DNA of 64,000 bases from Streptomyces cirratus. GTDB taxonomy: Bacteria; Actinomycetota; Actinomycetes; Streptomycetales; Streptomycetaceae. The stretch is taken from NCBI RefSeq assembly GCF_014650775.1, contig NZ_BMVP01000004.1, positions 434,001-498,000 on the forward strand. Direction: 5' to 3'. Shown here in pieces: positions 55,149-63,996 of the stretch; positions within the stretch are counted from its first letter, which is position 1, and every line of letters starts with the position of its first letter. The notes under the pieces were generated by a model that did no database searches, was not told where the DNA came from, and saw nothing but the letters and a program-made list of their open reading frames with translations. The position numbers were made by a program, and so were the translations under genes.

Positions 55149-56224
55149 GGCTGATTCCTTCCGAGTTTGCCGACTGCGGGGCGCAGCGGGACGTCGAGCG
55201 CGTCGTAGATTCCCGGCGGCGCGTCCACGAGCCAGTCGATCGCCCCCACCAGCCGGCCGACGGCGGTGGCGTTGCCGCCGGCGGAGCGGTTCTCCCCCTC
55301 GTCGGTGGCCTCGATCGTCACCTCGATGCGCGGGCGCCCCTCGATGATCACCCGGTGTGCGCCGGCCCCGTCGGGCGGCTGTGGCCAGTCGGGGGCGCAG
55401 GAGGGGTGGATGCGGGTGACGTGTTCGATGACGAGGCGGGCCTCGCCCTCGACGATGCCCTGGACCTCGAACCGGATCGCGCCCTGGGTGCCGGCCTCGA
55501 ATTCGCCCATCGTGCGGGTGGTCACCGCCGTGTCGAGCGCGCGCCGGGCGGACGCCTCGCGGATCTCGTCCAGTTCGACGCCGAGCGCCCGGGCCATCAT
55601 CCGTATCTGGCCGCCCCACACCATGGTCGGCACGGACGGCATGAGCATCATCGGCTCGAAGTCCATGGGCTGCCCCATGCCGACCAGGTAGCGGACGGAG
55701 TCCGGCTGGTCGTAGGTGGAGTAGTCGAAGATCTCCTGGCAGCGGATCACGTCCACGGTGGTGCCGAGTCCGCTGATCAGCAGCGGCAGGACGTCATTGC
55801 CCCAGCCGGGATCGACGCCGGAGGCGAACAGCGAGCCGCCGCCGGCCGCGATGGCCGCCAGCACCGGATCGAGGAACTCCGGTGGCGCGTTGCGGTGGTC
55901 GTAGAGGGGGTACAGGGCGGGGCTGACGACGACGGCCCCGGCGGCGACGGCCCGGGCGATGTCGGCGAGGGCGTCGTCGGGACGGGTGTCGCCGGACGCC
56001 GCGTACACGACGGCGGCGGGCCGGGCGGCCAGCACCTCCTCGACGTCATCGCTCGCCGCGACGCCCAGCGCGTGTTCCAGGCCGGCCAGTTCACCCGCGT
56101 CGCGGCCGGCCTTGGCCGGATCGTGGACGATGACTGCCGTGAGTTCGAGCGCCGGGTGGGCGTCGACGGCGCGGATAGCCGCGCGGCCGACGTTGCCGGT
56201 GCCCCAGACCACCGTGGGAATCAT
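55145..56224 (-). CDS. NAD(P)-binding dehydrogenase related to diaminopentanoate/dihydrodipicolinate reductases
   Basis: 359 residues. The N-terminal Rossmann motif is VVWGTGNVGRAAIRAVDAHPALEL. The middle region (SGDTRPDDALADIARAVAAGAVVVSPALYPLYDH, ASGVDPGWGNDVLPLLI, VRCQE-like VIRCQEIFDYSTYDQ) matches the family often labelled NAD(P)H-dependent amine dehydrogenase, which includes 2,4-diaminopentanoate dehydrogenase. The substrate is not readable. ATG at 56224 lacks a strong ribosome site. The stop overlaps the AhpD-like start as ATGA. Confidence 0.85.
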   Translation of the reverse strand: MIPTVVWGTGNVGRAAIRAVDAHPALELTAVIVHDPAKAGRDAGELAGLEHALGVAASDDVEEVLAARPAAVVYAASGDTRPDDALADIARAVAAGAVVVSPALYPLYDHRNAPPEFLDPVLAAIAAGGGSLFASGVDPGWGNDVLPLLISGLGTTVDVIRCQEIFDYSTYDQPDSVRYLVGMGQPMDFEPMMLMPSVPTMVWGGQIRMMARALGVELDEIREASARRALDTAVTTRTMGEFEAGTQGAIRFEVQGIVEGEARLVIEHVTRIHPSCAPDWPQPPDGAGAHRVIIEGRPRIEVTIEATDEGENRSAGGNATAVGRLVGAIDWLVDAPPGIYDALDVPLRPAVGKLGRNQP

Positions 56225-56315
56225 GCGCGGAGGGTAGCGAGAGGCCGTGGAGGTGCCCAGTGCCGTGAAGGAGGTTTTTCGACGGGGCGCCGGCCGGATC
56301 TCGCGAGGGCCGGGC

Positions 56316-57329
56316 TCAGAGCCCCGCCAGGGCCGCCGTCTCGCTGAACGCGGGGACGCGCCCGGTGCCGCCGCGGCCGGACACGGAGAGCGAGGCGGCG
56401 GCCGTCCCGTACGCCACCGCCCGCGCGAGGGGGTCGCCCAGGGCCAGCCGGGCGGTGGTGGTTCCGGTGAAGCAGTCGCCGGCGCCCGTCGCGTCGACCG
56501 GGTCGGGGTTGACGGGAACCGGCCGGTACGTCGCGCGTACCCCGTCGTCCAGCAGCAGCCGGCCGGGGCCCGCGGTGACGGCGACGGCGCGGGCGCCGAG
56601 TGCCCGGTAGCGGGCGGCCGCGAGCAGCGGGTCGTCGGTGTCCACGAGGGCCAGGGCGTCTGCCGGGCAGGAGGTCTTGAGGAGCCCCGTCAGCGGGGCG
56701 ACGCGCGCCAGGAGTTCCCGTGCATCCTCCCGGCGGGTGAGCCGGGGGCGGAAGTTGGGGTCGTACGTGAGGTGCCCGCCGGCCCCGTGCACGGTTTCGG
56801 CGGCGGCCAGCACGGCGTCGCGGGCGCCGGGTGAGAGGGCGCCGGTGATGCCGCTGGTGACCAGGGCCGTGGAGGCGGTCAGCAGGTCGCGCCAGGACTC
56901 GATGTGGCGTGGGGAGAGGGTGGAGCCGGCGCTGCCGGTGCGCCAGTAGACGAACGCGCGGTCGCCGCCGGTGTCGGCGCAGAGCAGGTAGGCGCCGTTG
57001 GGACGCGGGGAGCGGCGCACGTGGGAGACGTCGATGCCGAGTCGGGCGGCCCGCTCCAGCAGGGGCACGCTCAGCTCGTCGTCACCGACGACGGCGAGGA
57101 GGGCGGTGCGGGCCCCGGCAGCCGCCGCGGCGGCTGCGGCGTTGAGGGCGTCGCCGGAGTAGGAGATCCGGGCGGCGGTGCCGTCGACGGCGGCGTGCGG
57201 GGCGGTATCGGCGTGGATCTCGACCAGGACCTCGCCGAGCACGAGCACGTCGTAGGCCGCGCCGGCGCGGCCTCGGGGCGCGGGCGCGGCCATGTCAGCG
57301 GGCGCGGCCATGTCGGCGGGCGCGGCCAT
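56316..57329 (-). CDS. 2-keto-3-deoxygluconate kinase-like PfkB sugar kinase
   Basis: About 337 residues. DVLVLGEVLVEIHAD is the first strand of PfkB kinases. GGDALN-like YSGDALNAAAAAAAAGA is signature 1, and DPVDATGAGDCFTGTTTARLALGD is signature 2 with the catalytic Asp in GAGD. It follows a KDPG aldolase gene, so the substrate is probably 2-keto-3-deoxygluconate or -galactonate. The N-terminus is odd: an 18-bp unit encoding MAAPAD is present three times, giving in-frame ATGs at 57329, 57311 and 57293. The first lies one base after the aldolase stop and fits coupled translation. Confidence 0.9.
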   Translation of the reverse strand: MAAPADMAAPADMAAPAPRGRAGAAYDVLVLGEVLVEIHADTAPHAAVDGTAARISYSGDALNAAAAAAAAGARTALLAVVGDDELSVPLLERAARLGIDVSHVRRSPRPNGAYLLCADTGGDRAFVYWRTGSAGSTLSPRHIESWRDLLTASTALVTSGITGALSPGARDAVLAAAETVHGAGGHLTYDPNFRPRLTRREDARELLARVAPLTGLLKTSCPADALALVDTDDPLLAAARYRALGARAVAVTAGPGRLLLDDGVRATYRPVPVNPDPVDATGAGDCFTGTTTARLALGDPLARAVAYGTAAASLSVSGRGGTGRVPAFSETAALAGL

Positions 57330-57330
57330 G

Positions 57331-58023
57331 TCAGCGGCCCGGCCCGGCGGGATCACAGCAGCAGGGCCCCGCCAGTTCGGCGAAGACGGCGGCCAGTTCA
57401 CCGGGGTCGGCGGGCAGCCCGCTGCCGATCCCGACGGCGGCCGCCCCGGCGGCGAGCCAGTCCCGGACCTGCGCCGGCCGGATGCCGCCGGTCGGGATGA
57501 TGAGGGCGTCGGGGAGCACCGCTTTGAGGGAGCGGATGAAGCCGGTGCCGCCCACGTGCGCCGGGAAGACCTTCGCCGCGCCGCCGGAGCGTACGGCGGA
57601 GGCCACTTCGCCCGGGGTGAAGGCGCCCTCGATGAACACCGCCCCGCGCTCGGCGGCGACGGCGCGGGCCTCGGGGGCGGGGTAGGGGGAGACGAGGAAG
57701 CCGGCGCCGGCGTCGAGGGCGCGCTCGGCGTCTGCGGCGCCGGTGACGGTACCGACGCCGATCAGGGCGGCCCTGCCATGGGCGTCGGCGAGCGGGGCGG
57801 TGCGGGCGACGGCCGCGGCCCAGCCGGGGACGGAGGTGGTGAGTTCCACCGCGCGGCACCCCGCGGCGAGCAGGGCGGTGGTCCGGCGAACGGCCTGGTC
57901 CGCGTCGGCGTCCCGCAGGACCGGCAGCAGCCGCTGGGCGGCCAGGACCGCGAAGGGATGACAGGACAAGGGACCCCCACCCTTCTGCGGGCCCCAACCC
58001 GGCTCCGCGCAGCGGCACTTCAT
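57331..58023 (-). CDS. KDPG/KHG aldolase
   Basis: A 230-residue class I aldolase that splits 2-keto-3-deoxy-6-phosphogluconate to pyruvate and glyceraldehyde-3-phosphate. The Schiff-base lysine is in GGAAKVFPAHVGGTGFIRSLKAVLPD. The catalytic glutamate is in CRAVELTTSVPGWA. The phosphate-binding segment is IIPTGGIRPAQVRDWLAAGAAAVGIGSGL. ATG at 58023 is the first in frame; residues 1-20 are non-conserved and a later start is possible. The kinase start follows its stop by one base. The pair would finish the use of 3-deoxy sugar acids such as those from lyase-released uronic acids. Confidence 0.93.
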   Translation of the reverse strand: MKCRCAEPGWGPQKGGGPLSCHPFAVLAAQRLLPVLRDADADQAVRRTTALLAAGCRAVELTTSVPGWAAAVARTAPLADAHGRAALIGVGTVTGAADAERALDAGAGFLVSPYPAPEARAVAAERGAVFIEGAFTPGEVASAVRSGGAAKVFPAHVGGTGFIRSLKAVLPDALIIPTGGIRPAQVRDWLAAGAAAVGIGSGLPADPGELAAVFAELAGPCCCDPAGPGR

Positions 58024-58218
58024 TGGTCCAGACCTTACCCGTGGGGGGAGCGCAGCTGTCAACGGGACGCGGACGCCGGCGCCCCGATCGGGGCGACTAA
58101 GGTCGCGGATGATCCGACTTCCGGATAAGAGTTGCCGGAAAGTGTTATCGGGGCCCCTCTCGGCGGTCTCCCAGTTGTTGGGCATCATCGACCGCCGGTA
58201 CGGACAGGGAAACTTCAC

Positions 58219-60009
58219 ATGAGTACACAGCACACGGCAGCGCTGGTGGCAGCGGCCCGCGCGGGCGATCCCCGCGCGCAGGACGAGCTCGTCGGCGCTT
58301 GTCTGCCGCTCGTCTACAACATCGTCGGACGGGCCCTGAACGGGTCCTGCGATGTGGACGACGTCGTGCAGGACACCATGTTGCGGGTGCTCGACGGGCT
58401 GGCAGGTCTGCGGGCGGACGAGAGCTTCCGGTCCTGGCTGGTGGCGATCACGATGAACCGGATACGGGCCCACTGGCAGGACCGCAGCACCGGAGCGACC
58501 GGCCTGGAGGCGGCGGCGGACGTCGCCGACCCGGGCGCCGACTTCGCGGACCTGACGGTCGTACGGCTCAACCTGGCCGGTCAGCGCCGCGAGACGGCCC
58601 GCGCCACGCGCTGGCTGGAACCCGACGACCGGGCGCTGCTGTCGCTGTGGTGGCTGGAGTGCGCCGGCGAGCTGACCCGCCCGGAGGTCGCGGCGGCCCT
58701 GGAACTCTCGCCGCAGCACACGGCGGTGCGGGTGCAGCGGATGAAGGCCCAGCTGGAAGCGGCGCGGGTGGTGGAGCGGGCGTTGGAGGCGCAGCCGCCC
58801 TGCGAGGCACTGCGGACGCTGGCGGCGAGCTGGGACGGGCAGCCGTCGGCGCTGTGGCGCAAGCGCATCGCCCGGCACGCCCGCGAGTGCGTGCGGTGTT
58901 CGGGGCTGTGGAGCGGGCTGGTTCCGGCGGAGGGGCTGCTGGCCGGGCTCGCGCTGGTGCCGGTCGGGGTGGCGCTGCTGGCGGGCGTACGGTCGGCCGT
59001 CGCGGGCGCCGGTCTCGCCCGGGCGGGCGCCGCGTTCGCGATACCGGGCGGGATACCGGGCGCCGGCACGATGGGAGCGATGCCCGGCGCCGGCGCGGGC
59101 GCGGGCGCGGGCGCGGGCGCCGGCGCGGGCACCGGCACCGAAGGGGCGTTCGCGGACGCCGCCACCCAGCTCACGCCCGCGGTAGCGGGTCCCGGTCGGG
59201 CGGCCCGCCGCCGCTCGGGCGACTCCGGCGACGCGGGCGCCGACCCGGCGGGCGGCCGCGGGGCACAGCGCAGGCAGCGCCGGCACCGCCGCCGGGTCGT
59301 CGCCGGAGCGGTGGTCGCCGCCTGCGTCGCGGGCGGCGGTCTGACCTACCTCGGCACCCTGCCCGGTTCGGGCTCCACCCGGGCGGACGGCGGAGCGCCC
59401 GCCGCCCCGCTGTCCGCGCTGTCCGCGACCGGTGCGGGAACCGCGGCGCCCTCGGCCCCGGGCTCCGCCTCGCCCTCGGGTTCCCCGTCCGCGTCGGCCT
59501 CCCCCTCGGCCTCCGCTTCGCCGTCCCAGTCGGCGAGTCCGAGTGCCGCCCCGACGCCGTCGCGGACCCGGAGCACCCCGTCCGCACCGCGTACGGCGGC
59601 CCCCGCCCCGGCGCCCGCCGCCCCGAGCGGCACCGCCGCCCAGGTGATCGCCCTGGTCAACAACGAGCGGGCGGCCGCCGGATGCGGCCCCCTCAAGGAA
59701 GACCCTCAGCTGCGCAACGCCGCCCAGGGGCACTCGGACGACATGGCGCGGCGGGACTACTTCTCGCACACCGACCCCGATGGCGGCGACCCGGGCACGC
59801 GGACGACCGCAGCCGGGTACCGCTGGTCCACGTACGGGGAGAACATCGCGAGGGGGCAGCAGACGCCCGAGTCGGTGATGGACTCGTGGATGAACAGCCC
59901 CGGCCACCGCGCGAACATCCTCAACTGCTCCTTCAAGGACATCGGCGTGGGAGTCCACCAGGGCCCGGACGGGCCCTGGTGGACGCAGAACTTCGGCGCC
60001 CGCATGTGA
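58219..60009 (+). CDS. Membrane-tethered ECF sigma factor fused to an extracellular CAP domain
   Basis: 596 residues in one frame. Region sigma-2 is at about 5-80 (VVQDTMLRVLDGLAGL, FRSWLVAITMNRIRAHW) and sigma-4 at about 125-190 (LTRPEVAAALELSPQHTAVRVQRMKAQL). Next is a zinc-finger-like HARECVRCSG (about 219-228), then a hydrophobic segment (240-270), a Gly-Ala run (288-307), a membrane span (RRVVAGAVVAACVAGGGLTYLG, about 360-383) and a Ser/Pro linker. A CAP/SCP domain closes it (473-596, HSDDMARRDYFSHTDPDG, STYGENIARG, MDSWMNSPGHRANIL, GVGVHQGPDGPWWTQNF). It should sense an outside cue and change transcription. ATG at 58219 has AGGGAA 7 bases upstream. Topology is uncertain if the first hydrophobic segment also crosses. 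Confidence 0.88.
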   Translation: MSTQHTAALVAAARAGDPRAQDELVGACLPLVYNIVGRALNGSCDVDDVVQDTMLRVLDGLAGLRADESFRSWLVAITMNRIRAHWQDRSTGATGLEAAADVADPGADFADLTVVRLNLAGQRRETARATRWLEPDDRALLSLWWLECAGELTRPEVAAALELSPQHTAVRVQRMKAQLEAARVVERALEAQPPCEALRTLAASWDGQPSALWRKRIARHARECVRCSGLWSGLVPAEGLLAGLALVPVGVALLAGVRSAVAGAGLARAGAAFAIPGGIPGAGTMGAMPGAGAGAGAGAGAGAGTGTEGAFADAATQLTPAVAGPGRAARRRSGDSGDAGADPAGGRGAQRRQRRHRRRVVAGAVVAACVAGGGLTYLGTLPGSGSTRADGGAPAAPLSALSATGAGTAAPSAPGSASPSGSPSASASPSASASPSQSASPSAAPTPSRTRSTPSAPRTAAPAPAPAAPSGTAAQVIALVNNERAAAGCGPLKEDPQLRNAAQGHSDDMARRDYFSHTDPDGGDPGTRTTAAGYRWSTYGENIARGQQTPESVMDSWMNSPGHRANILNCSFKDIGVGVHQGPDGPWWTQNFGARM

Positions 60010-60090
60010 GTGGGCGTTCCCGCGCCCGCCTCCCCCTTCTGGTTCAGAATCCGGGCATGATAGGGCCTGGAGCCGAAACAGCAGATCACA

Positions 60091-62595
60091 GTGGTCGGGG
60101 TGAGGTACGTGGCACGGCAGGAACTCCGTCCGCACCAGCGCGAGGCCGTGGACGCCGTCGTGCGCGCCCTGGACCTGCCCTCGACGGGCCGGGTGCCCGA
60201 GCGGGGCCTGCGTACGCAGGTGATCATGGCCACCGGGTCCGGCAAGTCCCTCGTCGCCGTGCGCTCCGCCGAGGAGCTGCGGGCGGGCCGGGTCCTCGTG
60301 CTGGTGCCGTCGCTCGACCTGCTCGCGCAGACGACGGCGGTCTGGCGGGAGGGCGGCCGGACCGGGCGGGCGCTGGCCGTGTGCTCGATGCGGCCCGAGG
60401 ACGCGGGGGTGCCCACCACCACGGACGCGGGAGTGCTGGCGCGCTGGGGCGCCGCCCCGGCGCAGCGGCTGACGGTGTACGCCACCTACGCCTCCTTGGG
60501 CCTGGGCACCATCGAAGGCGCGCACCGGGCCGGGCTTCCGGGCTGGGACCTGATCGTGGTCGACGAGGCGCACCGCACGTCCGGGCGGATCGGCAAGCCC
60601 TGGGCGGTGGTGCACGACAACGCCCGGATCCCGTCCGTGCGGCGGCTGTACATGACGGCCACGCCGCGGGTGTGGCGCGACGGCGAGCCGCCCGGGGAGC
60701 TCCTCCCCCCGGAACGGCCCCCGATCCCCGCCCGCCGGGAGGAACGCGGCCGCGGCGAGCTCGTCGCCTCGATGGAGGACGACGCGGACGGCCCGTTCGG
60801 GGCCCGCTGCCACACCCTCACCCTGTCCGAGGCCATCGACCGCGGGATCTGCGCACCGTACCGGGTGGTGTGCGTGGACGTGTCCGACCCGGACTTCCAG
60901 TCGGCGGTCCTCCTCGGCCCCGAAGGCCGTTCGGACGCGGTGCGCGGGGCCCGGCTCGCGGCGCTCCAGGCGGCGCTGGTGAAGGCTGCCGCGGACCAGG
61001 GGTTCCGGCGGACGCTCGTCTTCCACCACCTGACCAAGGAGGCGGAGGCCTTCGCGGCCGGGCTCCCGGCGGTCGCGGCCCGGCTGCGGCAGGCGAGCCG
61101 GACCCCGCGGCCGGTGTATCCGCGGACCGTCTGGGCGGAGTGGCTGTGCGGGCAGCACACGGCCCCGCACCGGCGGCGGGTCCTGGACGCGTTCGCCGAC
61201 GGCCGGGTCGCGGACAAGGCGTTCCTCGGCAGTGTCCGGGTGCTGGGTGAGGGCGTCGACACCAAGGAGTGCGATTCCGTCTTCTGGGCCGACGTACGGG
61301 GATCCATGCCGGACCTGGTCCAGGCGGTGGGCCGGGCGCTGCGGATCCGGCCGGGCGAGGGGAAGGTGGCCTCGCTGGTGGTGCCGGTGCTGCTGGGTCC
61401 GGGCGAGACACCGGAGACGATGCTGACGTCCCGGGCGTACGGGGACCTCGCGCGGCTCCTGGAGGCGCTGCGGGCGCACGACACCCGGCTCGTCGAGGCC
61501 TTGGCCCAGCCGCAGGCGCCGGGCGGCCGGACCGGCTCGCAGGCGCACCGGCCGGGCGCGGAGGCGCTGCTGAGCTTCTCCACCCCCCGGGACCCGGCGC
61601 TGCTCGCGGCGTTCATCCGGCTGCGGGTGCTGAACCCGGAGCACGAGCAGTGGCGGCGCGGGGTGGAGGCCGCGCGGGCGTACGCGGCCGAGCACGGGGA
61701 CTTGAAGGTGCCGTTCGCGTACAAGGTGCCGGCGGGCGACGCCCGCCGGCCCGCGGGCCTGGCCCGGTTCCCGCTGGGGCAGTGGATCGCGGACGTGCGG
61801 CGCACCCACCGGCGCGGCGCCCTGGGCCGGGAGCGGACGGCGCAGTTGGACGGGCTCGGGATGGTGTGGAGCCACTTCGACGTGGCCTTCGAGGAGGGCC
61901 TGGCGGCGGCCCGCGCCTGGGCGGCGGAGCACGGGCACCTGCTGCCGCCCGTCGACGCCACGTGGCGGGGTGTGGCGGTGGGGGTGTGGGTCAAGAACAA
62001 CCGGGCGGCGGCCCGCAGGGAGGGGCCGGGGGCGCTGTCCCAGGAGCGGCGGGAGGCCCTGGAGGAGATCGACGCGTCCTGGTGCCCGGCCTGGGACATC
62101 TCCTGGCAGCGGGCCTTCCACCTGACGCGGGTCCACCTCGACGCGGGCGGCCGGCTGCCGCTGGGCCCGGGCGAGGTGGTGGCGCAGGGCGAGGACCTGG
62201 GCCTTTGGGTACGTGGTCAGCGGTTGTCGTGGGACCGGCTGTCCTGGGCCCAGCGCTGGCTGCTGGAGCACACCTTGGGAGTGACGCCTGCGAGCGAGGC
62301 GGAGCGGCCCCGGCAGCGGCTGAGCCACGCCGCCGCGTGGGCGGCGCACTTGGCGGCCGCCCGGCAGTTCCACCACCGCGAGCGGCATTTGCGGGTGCCG
62401 CGCACGCACGTGGAGCGGGTGGAGGGGCGGGAGGTCCGCCTCGGCTCCTGGATCGCGAACCAGCGCGCCCGGGCGGCCTCCCTCAGCCCGGAGCGGGCGG
62501 CGGACCTGACGGCGCTCGGCATGGTCTGGTCGGCGCCGTCATCCCCGTCCGCCTCCGCGTCCGCGTCCGCCTCCGCCTCCGCGTCCCCGTCGTGA
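60091..62595 (+). CDS. SF2 DEAD/DEAH helicase with C-terminal helicase-associated repeats
   Basis: About 834 residues. Motif I is VIMATGSGKS, motif II VVDEAHRT, motif III YMTATPRV and motif VI QAVGRALRIRPG, so the ATPase core (about 10-450) is intact. The C-terminal part holds three or four helicase-associated modules (for example WRRGVEAARAYAAEHGDLKVP then LGQWIADVRRTHRRGALGRERTAQLDGLGMVW), each ending in a W. It closes with a Ser/Ala tail encoded by a TCCGCC/TCCGCG run. Such helicases act on DNA in Streptomyces, but the role is not established. The start is uncertain among GTGs at 60091, 60100 and 60109; none has a strong ribosome site. Confidence 0.9.
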   Translation: MVGVRYVARQELRPHQREAVDAVVRALDLPSTGRVPERGLRTQVIMATGSGKSLVAVRSAEELRAGRVLVLVPSLDLLAQTTAVWREGGRTGRALAVCSMRPEDAGVPTTTDAGVLARWGAAPAQRLTVYATYASLGLGTIEGAHRAGLPGWDLIVVDEAHRTSGRIGKPWAVVHDNARIPSVRRLYMTATPRVWRDGEPPGELLPPERPPIPARREERGRGELVASMEDDADGPFGARCHTLTLSEAIDRGICAPYRVVCVDVSDPDFQSAVLLGPEGRSDAVRGARLAALQAALVKAAADQGFRRTLVFHHLTKEAEAFAAGLPAVAARLRQASRTPRPVYPRTVWAEWLCGQHTAPHRRRVLDAFADGRVADKAFLGSVRVLGEGVDTKECDSVFWADVRGSMPDLVQAVGRALRIRPGEGKVASLVVPVLLGPGETPETMLTSRAYGDLARLLEALRAHDTRLVEALAQPQAPGGRTGSQAHRPGAEALLSFSTPRDPALLAAFIRLRVLNPEHEQWRRGVEAARAYAAEHGDLKVPFAYKVPAGDARRPAGLARFPLGQWIADVRRTHRRGALGRERTAQLDGLGMVWSHFDVAFEEGLAAARAWAAEHGHLLPPVDATWRGVAVGVWVKNNRAAARREGPGALSQERREALEEIDASWCPAWDISWQRAFHLTRVHLDAGGRLPLGPGEVVAQGEDLGLWVRGQRLSWDRLSWAQRWLLEHTLGVTPASEAERPRQRLSHAAAWAAHLAAARQFHHRERHLRVPRTHVERVEGREVRLGSWIANQRARAASLSPERAADLTALGMVWSAPSSPSASASASASASASPS

Positions 62596-62619
62596 AGCCG
62601 CGGGTATCGGCCGTGCGGC

Positions 62620-63996
62620 TCAGTGGTGGAACCCGGAACGGGGCGCCACCGCGGAGACCCCGTGCGGGGCGGCCCGCAGCTGTTCCACCGCCCGGCCGAT
62701 GTCCGCCACCAGCAGCGCGATCTGGTCGCGGGTCACCCCGTGGCGGATCAGGACGCGCTGGATGACGGTGTCACCGCGGTCGGCCGGCAGCGGGTACGAG
62801 GGAACCTGCCAGCCGCGTGCACGCAGCCGGTCGGAGAGGTCGTAGAGGCTGAACCCGGCACCGACCGGGTCGGTGAGCGTGTAGGACACGGCGGGCAGCG
62901 CGCCCTCGCCGTCGTAGAGCAGGGTGAAGGGCCCGATCGCGTCGATCTCCCGGGCCAGGTACCGGGCGGTGTCGGCGCAGGCCTGGTGGACGCGGCGGTA
63001 CCCGCCCCGTCCCAGGCGCAGGAAGAGGTAGTACTGGGCGATGACCTCGCCGCCGGGGCGCGAGAAGTTGAGGGCGAAGGTCGGCATGTCACCTCCCAGG
63101 TAGTCCACGTCGAAGACGAGTTCGTCGGGGAGGAGGTCCGCGGTGCGCCACACGATCCAGCCGACGCCGAGCGGCGCGAGCCCGTACTTGTGCCCGGAGG
63201 CGTTGACGGATGCCACGCGCGGCAGTGTGAAGTCCCATACGACGTCGGGGTGGAGGAAGGGCGCGACGAAGCCGCCGCTGGCCGCGTCCACGTGGACCGG
63301 TACGTCCCAGCCGTGCTCGGCCTGGATGCGGTCCAGTTCGGCGGCGATCTCGGCGACGGGCTCGTAGACGCAGGTGTAGGTGACGCCGAGGATGGCGACG
63401 ACGCCGATGGTGTTCTCGTCGACGTACTCGGCGAGCTGGTGTGGGCGCAGTCCGGTCGCGCCGGGCTCCAGGGGGACCTGGCGCAGTTCCACGTCGAAGT
63501 AGCGGGCGAACTTCTCCCAGCAGACCTGCACCGGTCCGCAGACGAGGTTGGGCCGGTCGGCGGGCAGTCCCTCGGCGCGCCGGCGGGTGCGCCAGCGCCA
63601 TTTGAGGGCGAGGCCGCCGAGCATGGCGGCCTCGCTGGAGCCGGTGGTGGAGCAGCCGGTGGCGGCGCCGCCGGTGGGCGCGTTCCAGAGGTCGGCCAGG
63701 ATGCTGACGCAGCGGGCCTCGATCTCGGCCGTCTGTGGGTATTCGTCCTTGTCGATCATGTTCTTGTCGAGGCACATGTTCATCAGGCGGTGCACGCCGT
63801 CGTCGGACCAGGTGGTGCAGAACGTGGCCAGGTTCTGGGCGGCGTTGCCGTCGAGGAGGAGTTCGTTGCGCAGCAGTTCGTAGACCACCTCGGTGGGCGA
63901 GTGGTCGTCGGGCATCCGGTGCTTGGGCAGGACCTGGCCGCTCAGGGCGGACGCGAACACGTCCGTTTCGGCGTCGGTGGCGTGTGCGTCCTTCAT
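62620..63996 (-). CDS. gad: Glutamate decarboxylase
   Basis: A 458-residue PLP enzyme that converts glutamate to GABA and CO2, consuming a proton. The PLP lysine is in VASVNASGHKYGLAPLGVGW. GCSTTGSSEAAMLGGLALKWRWR is the phosphate-binding region, and VPVHVDAASGGFVAPFLHPD contains the PLP-ring Asp. The length and the N-terminal KHRMPDDHSPTEVVYELLRNELLLDGNAAQNLATFCTTW fit bacterial GadA/GadB. The ATG at 63996 is 4 bases from the window edge, so its upstream signals cannot be seen. It is convergent with the helicase gene, with a 24-base gap. Confidence 0.95.
   Translation of the reverse strand: MKDAHATDAETDVFASALSGQVLPKHRMPDDHSPTEVVYELLRNELLLDGNAAQNLATFCTTWSDDGVHRLMNMCLDKNMIDKDEYPQTAEIEARCVSILADLWNAPTGGAATGCSTTGSSEAAMLGGLALKWRWRTRRRAEGLPADRPNLVCGPVQVCWEKFARYFDVELRQVPLEPGATGLRPHQLAEYVDENTIGVVAILGVTYTCVYEPVAEIAAELDRIQAEHGWDVPVHVDAASGGFVAPFLHPDVVWDFTLPRVASVNASGHKYGLAPLGVGWIVWRTADLLPDELVFDVDYLGGDMPTFALNFSRPGGEVIAQYYLFLRLGRGGYRRVHQACADTARYLAREIDAIGPFTLLYDGEGALPAVSYTLTDPVGAGFSLYDLSDRLRARGWQVPSYPLPADRGDTVIQRVLIRHGVTRDQIALLVADIGRAVEQLRAAPHGVSAVAPRSGFHH

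Noticed and set aside
57331..62409. A 1,692-codon open frame on the minus strand
   Set aside because: It is an effect of high GC across the sigma-CAP and helicase genes. Only its last 231 codons (KDPG aldolase) show real protein character.
60091..62595. Telomere-linked TtrA-type helicase marking a chromosome end
   Set aside because: The window shows no terminal palindromes, and the gene has helicase-associated repeats and ordinary neighbours.
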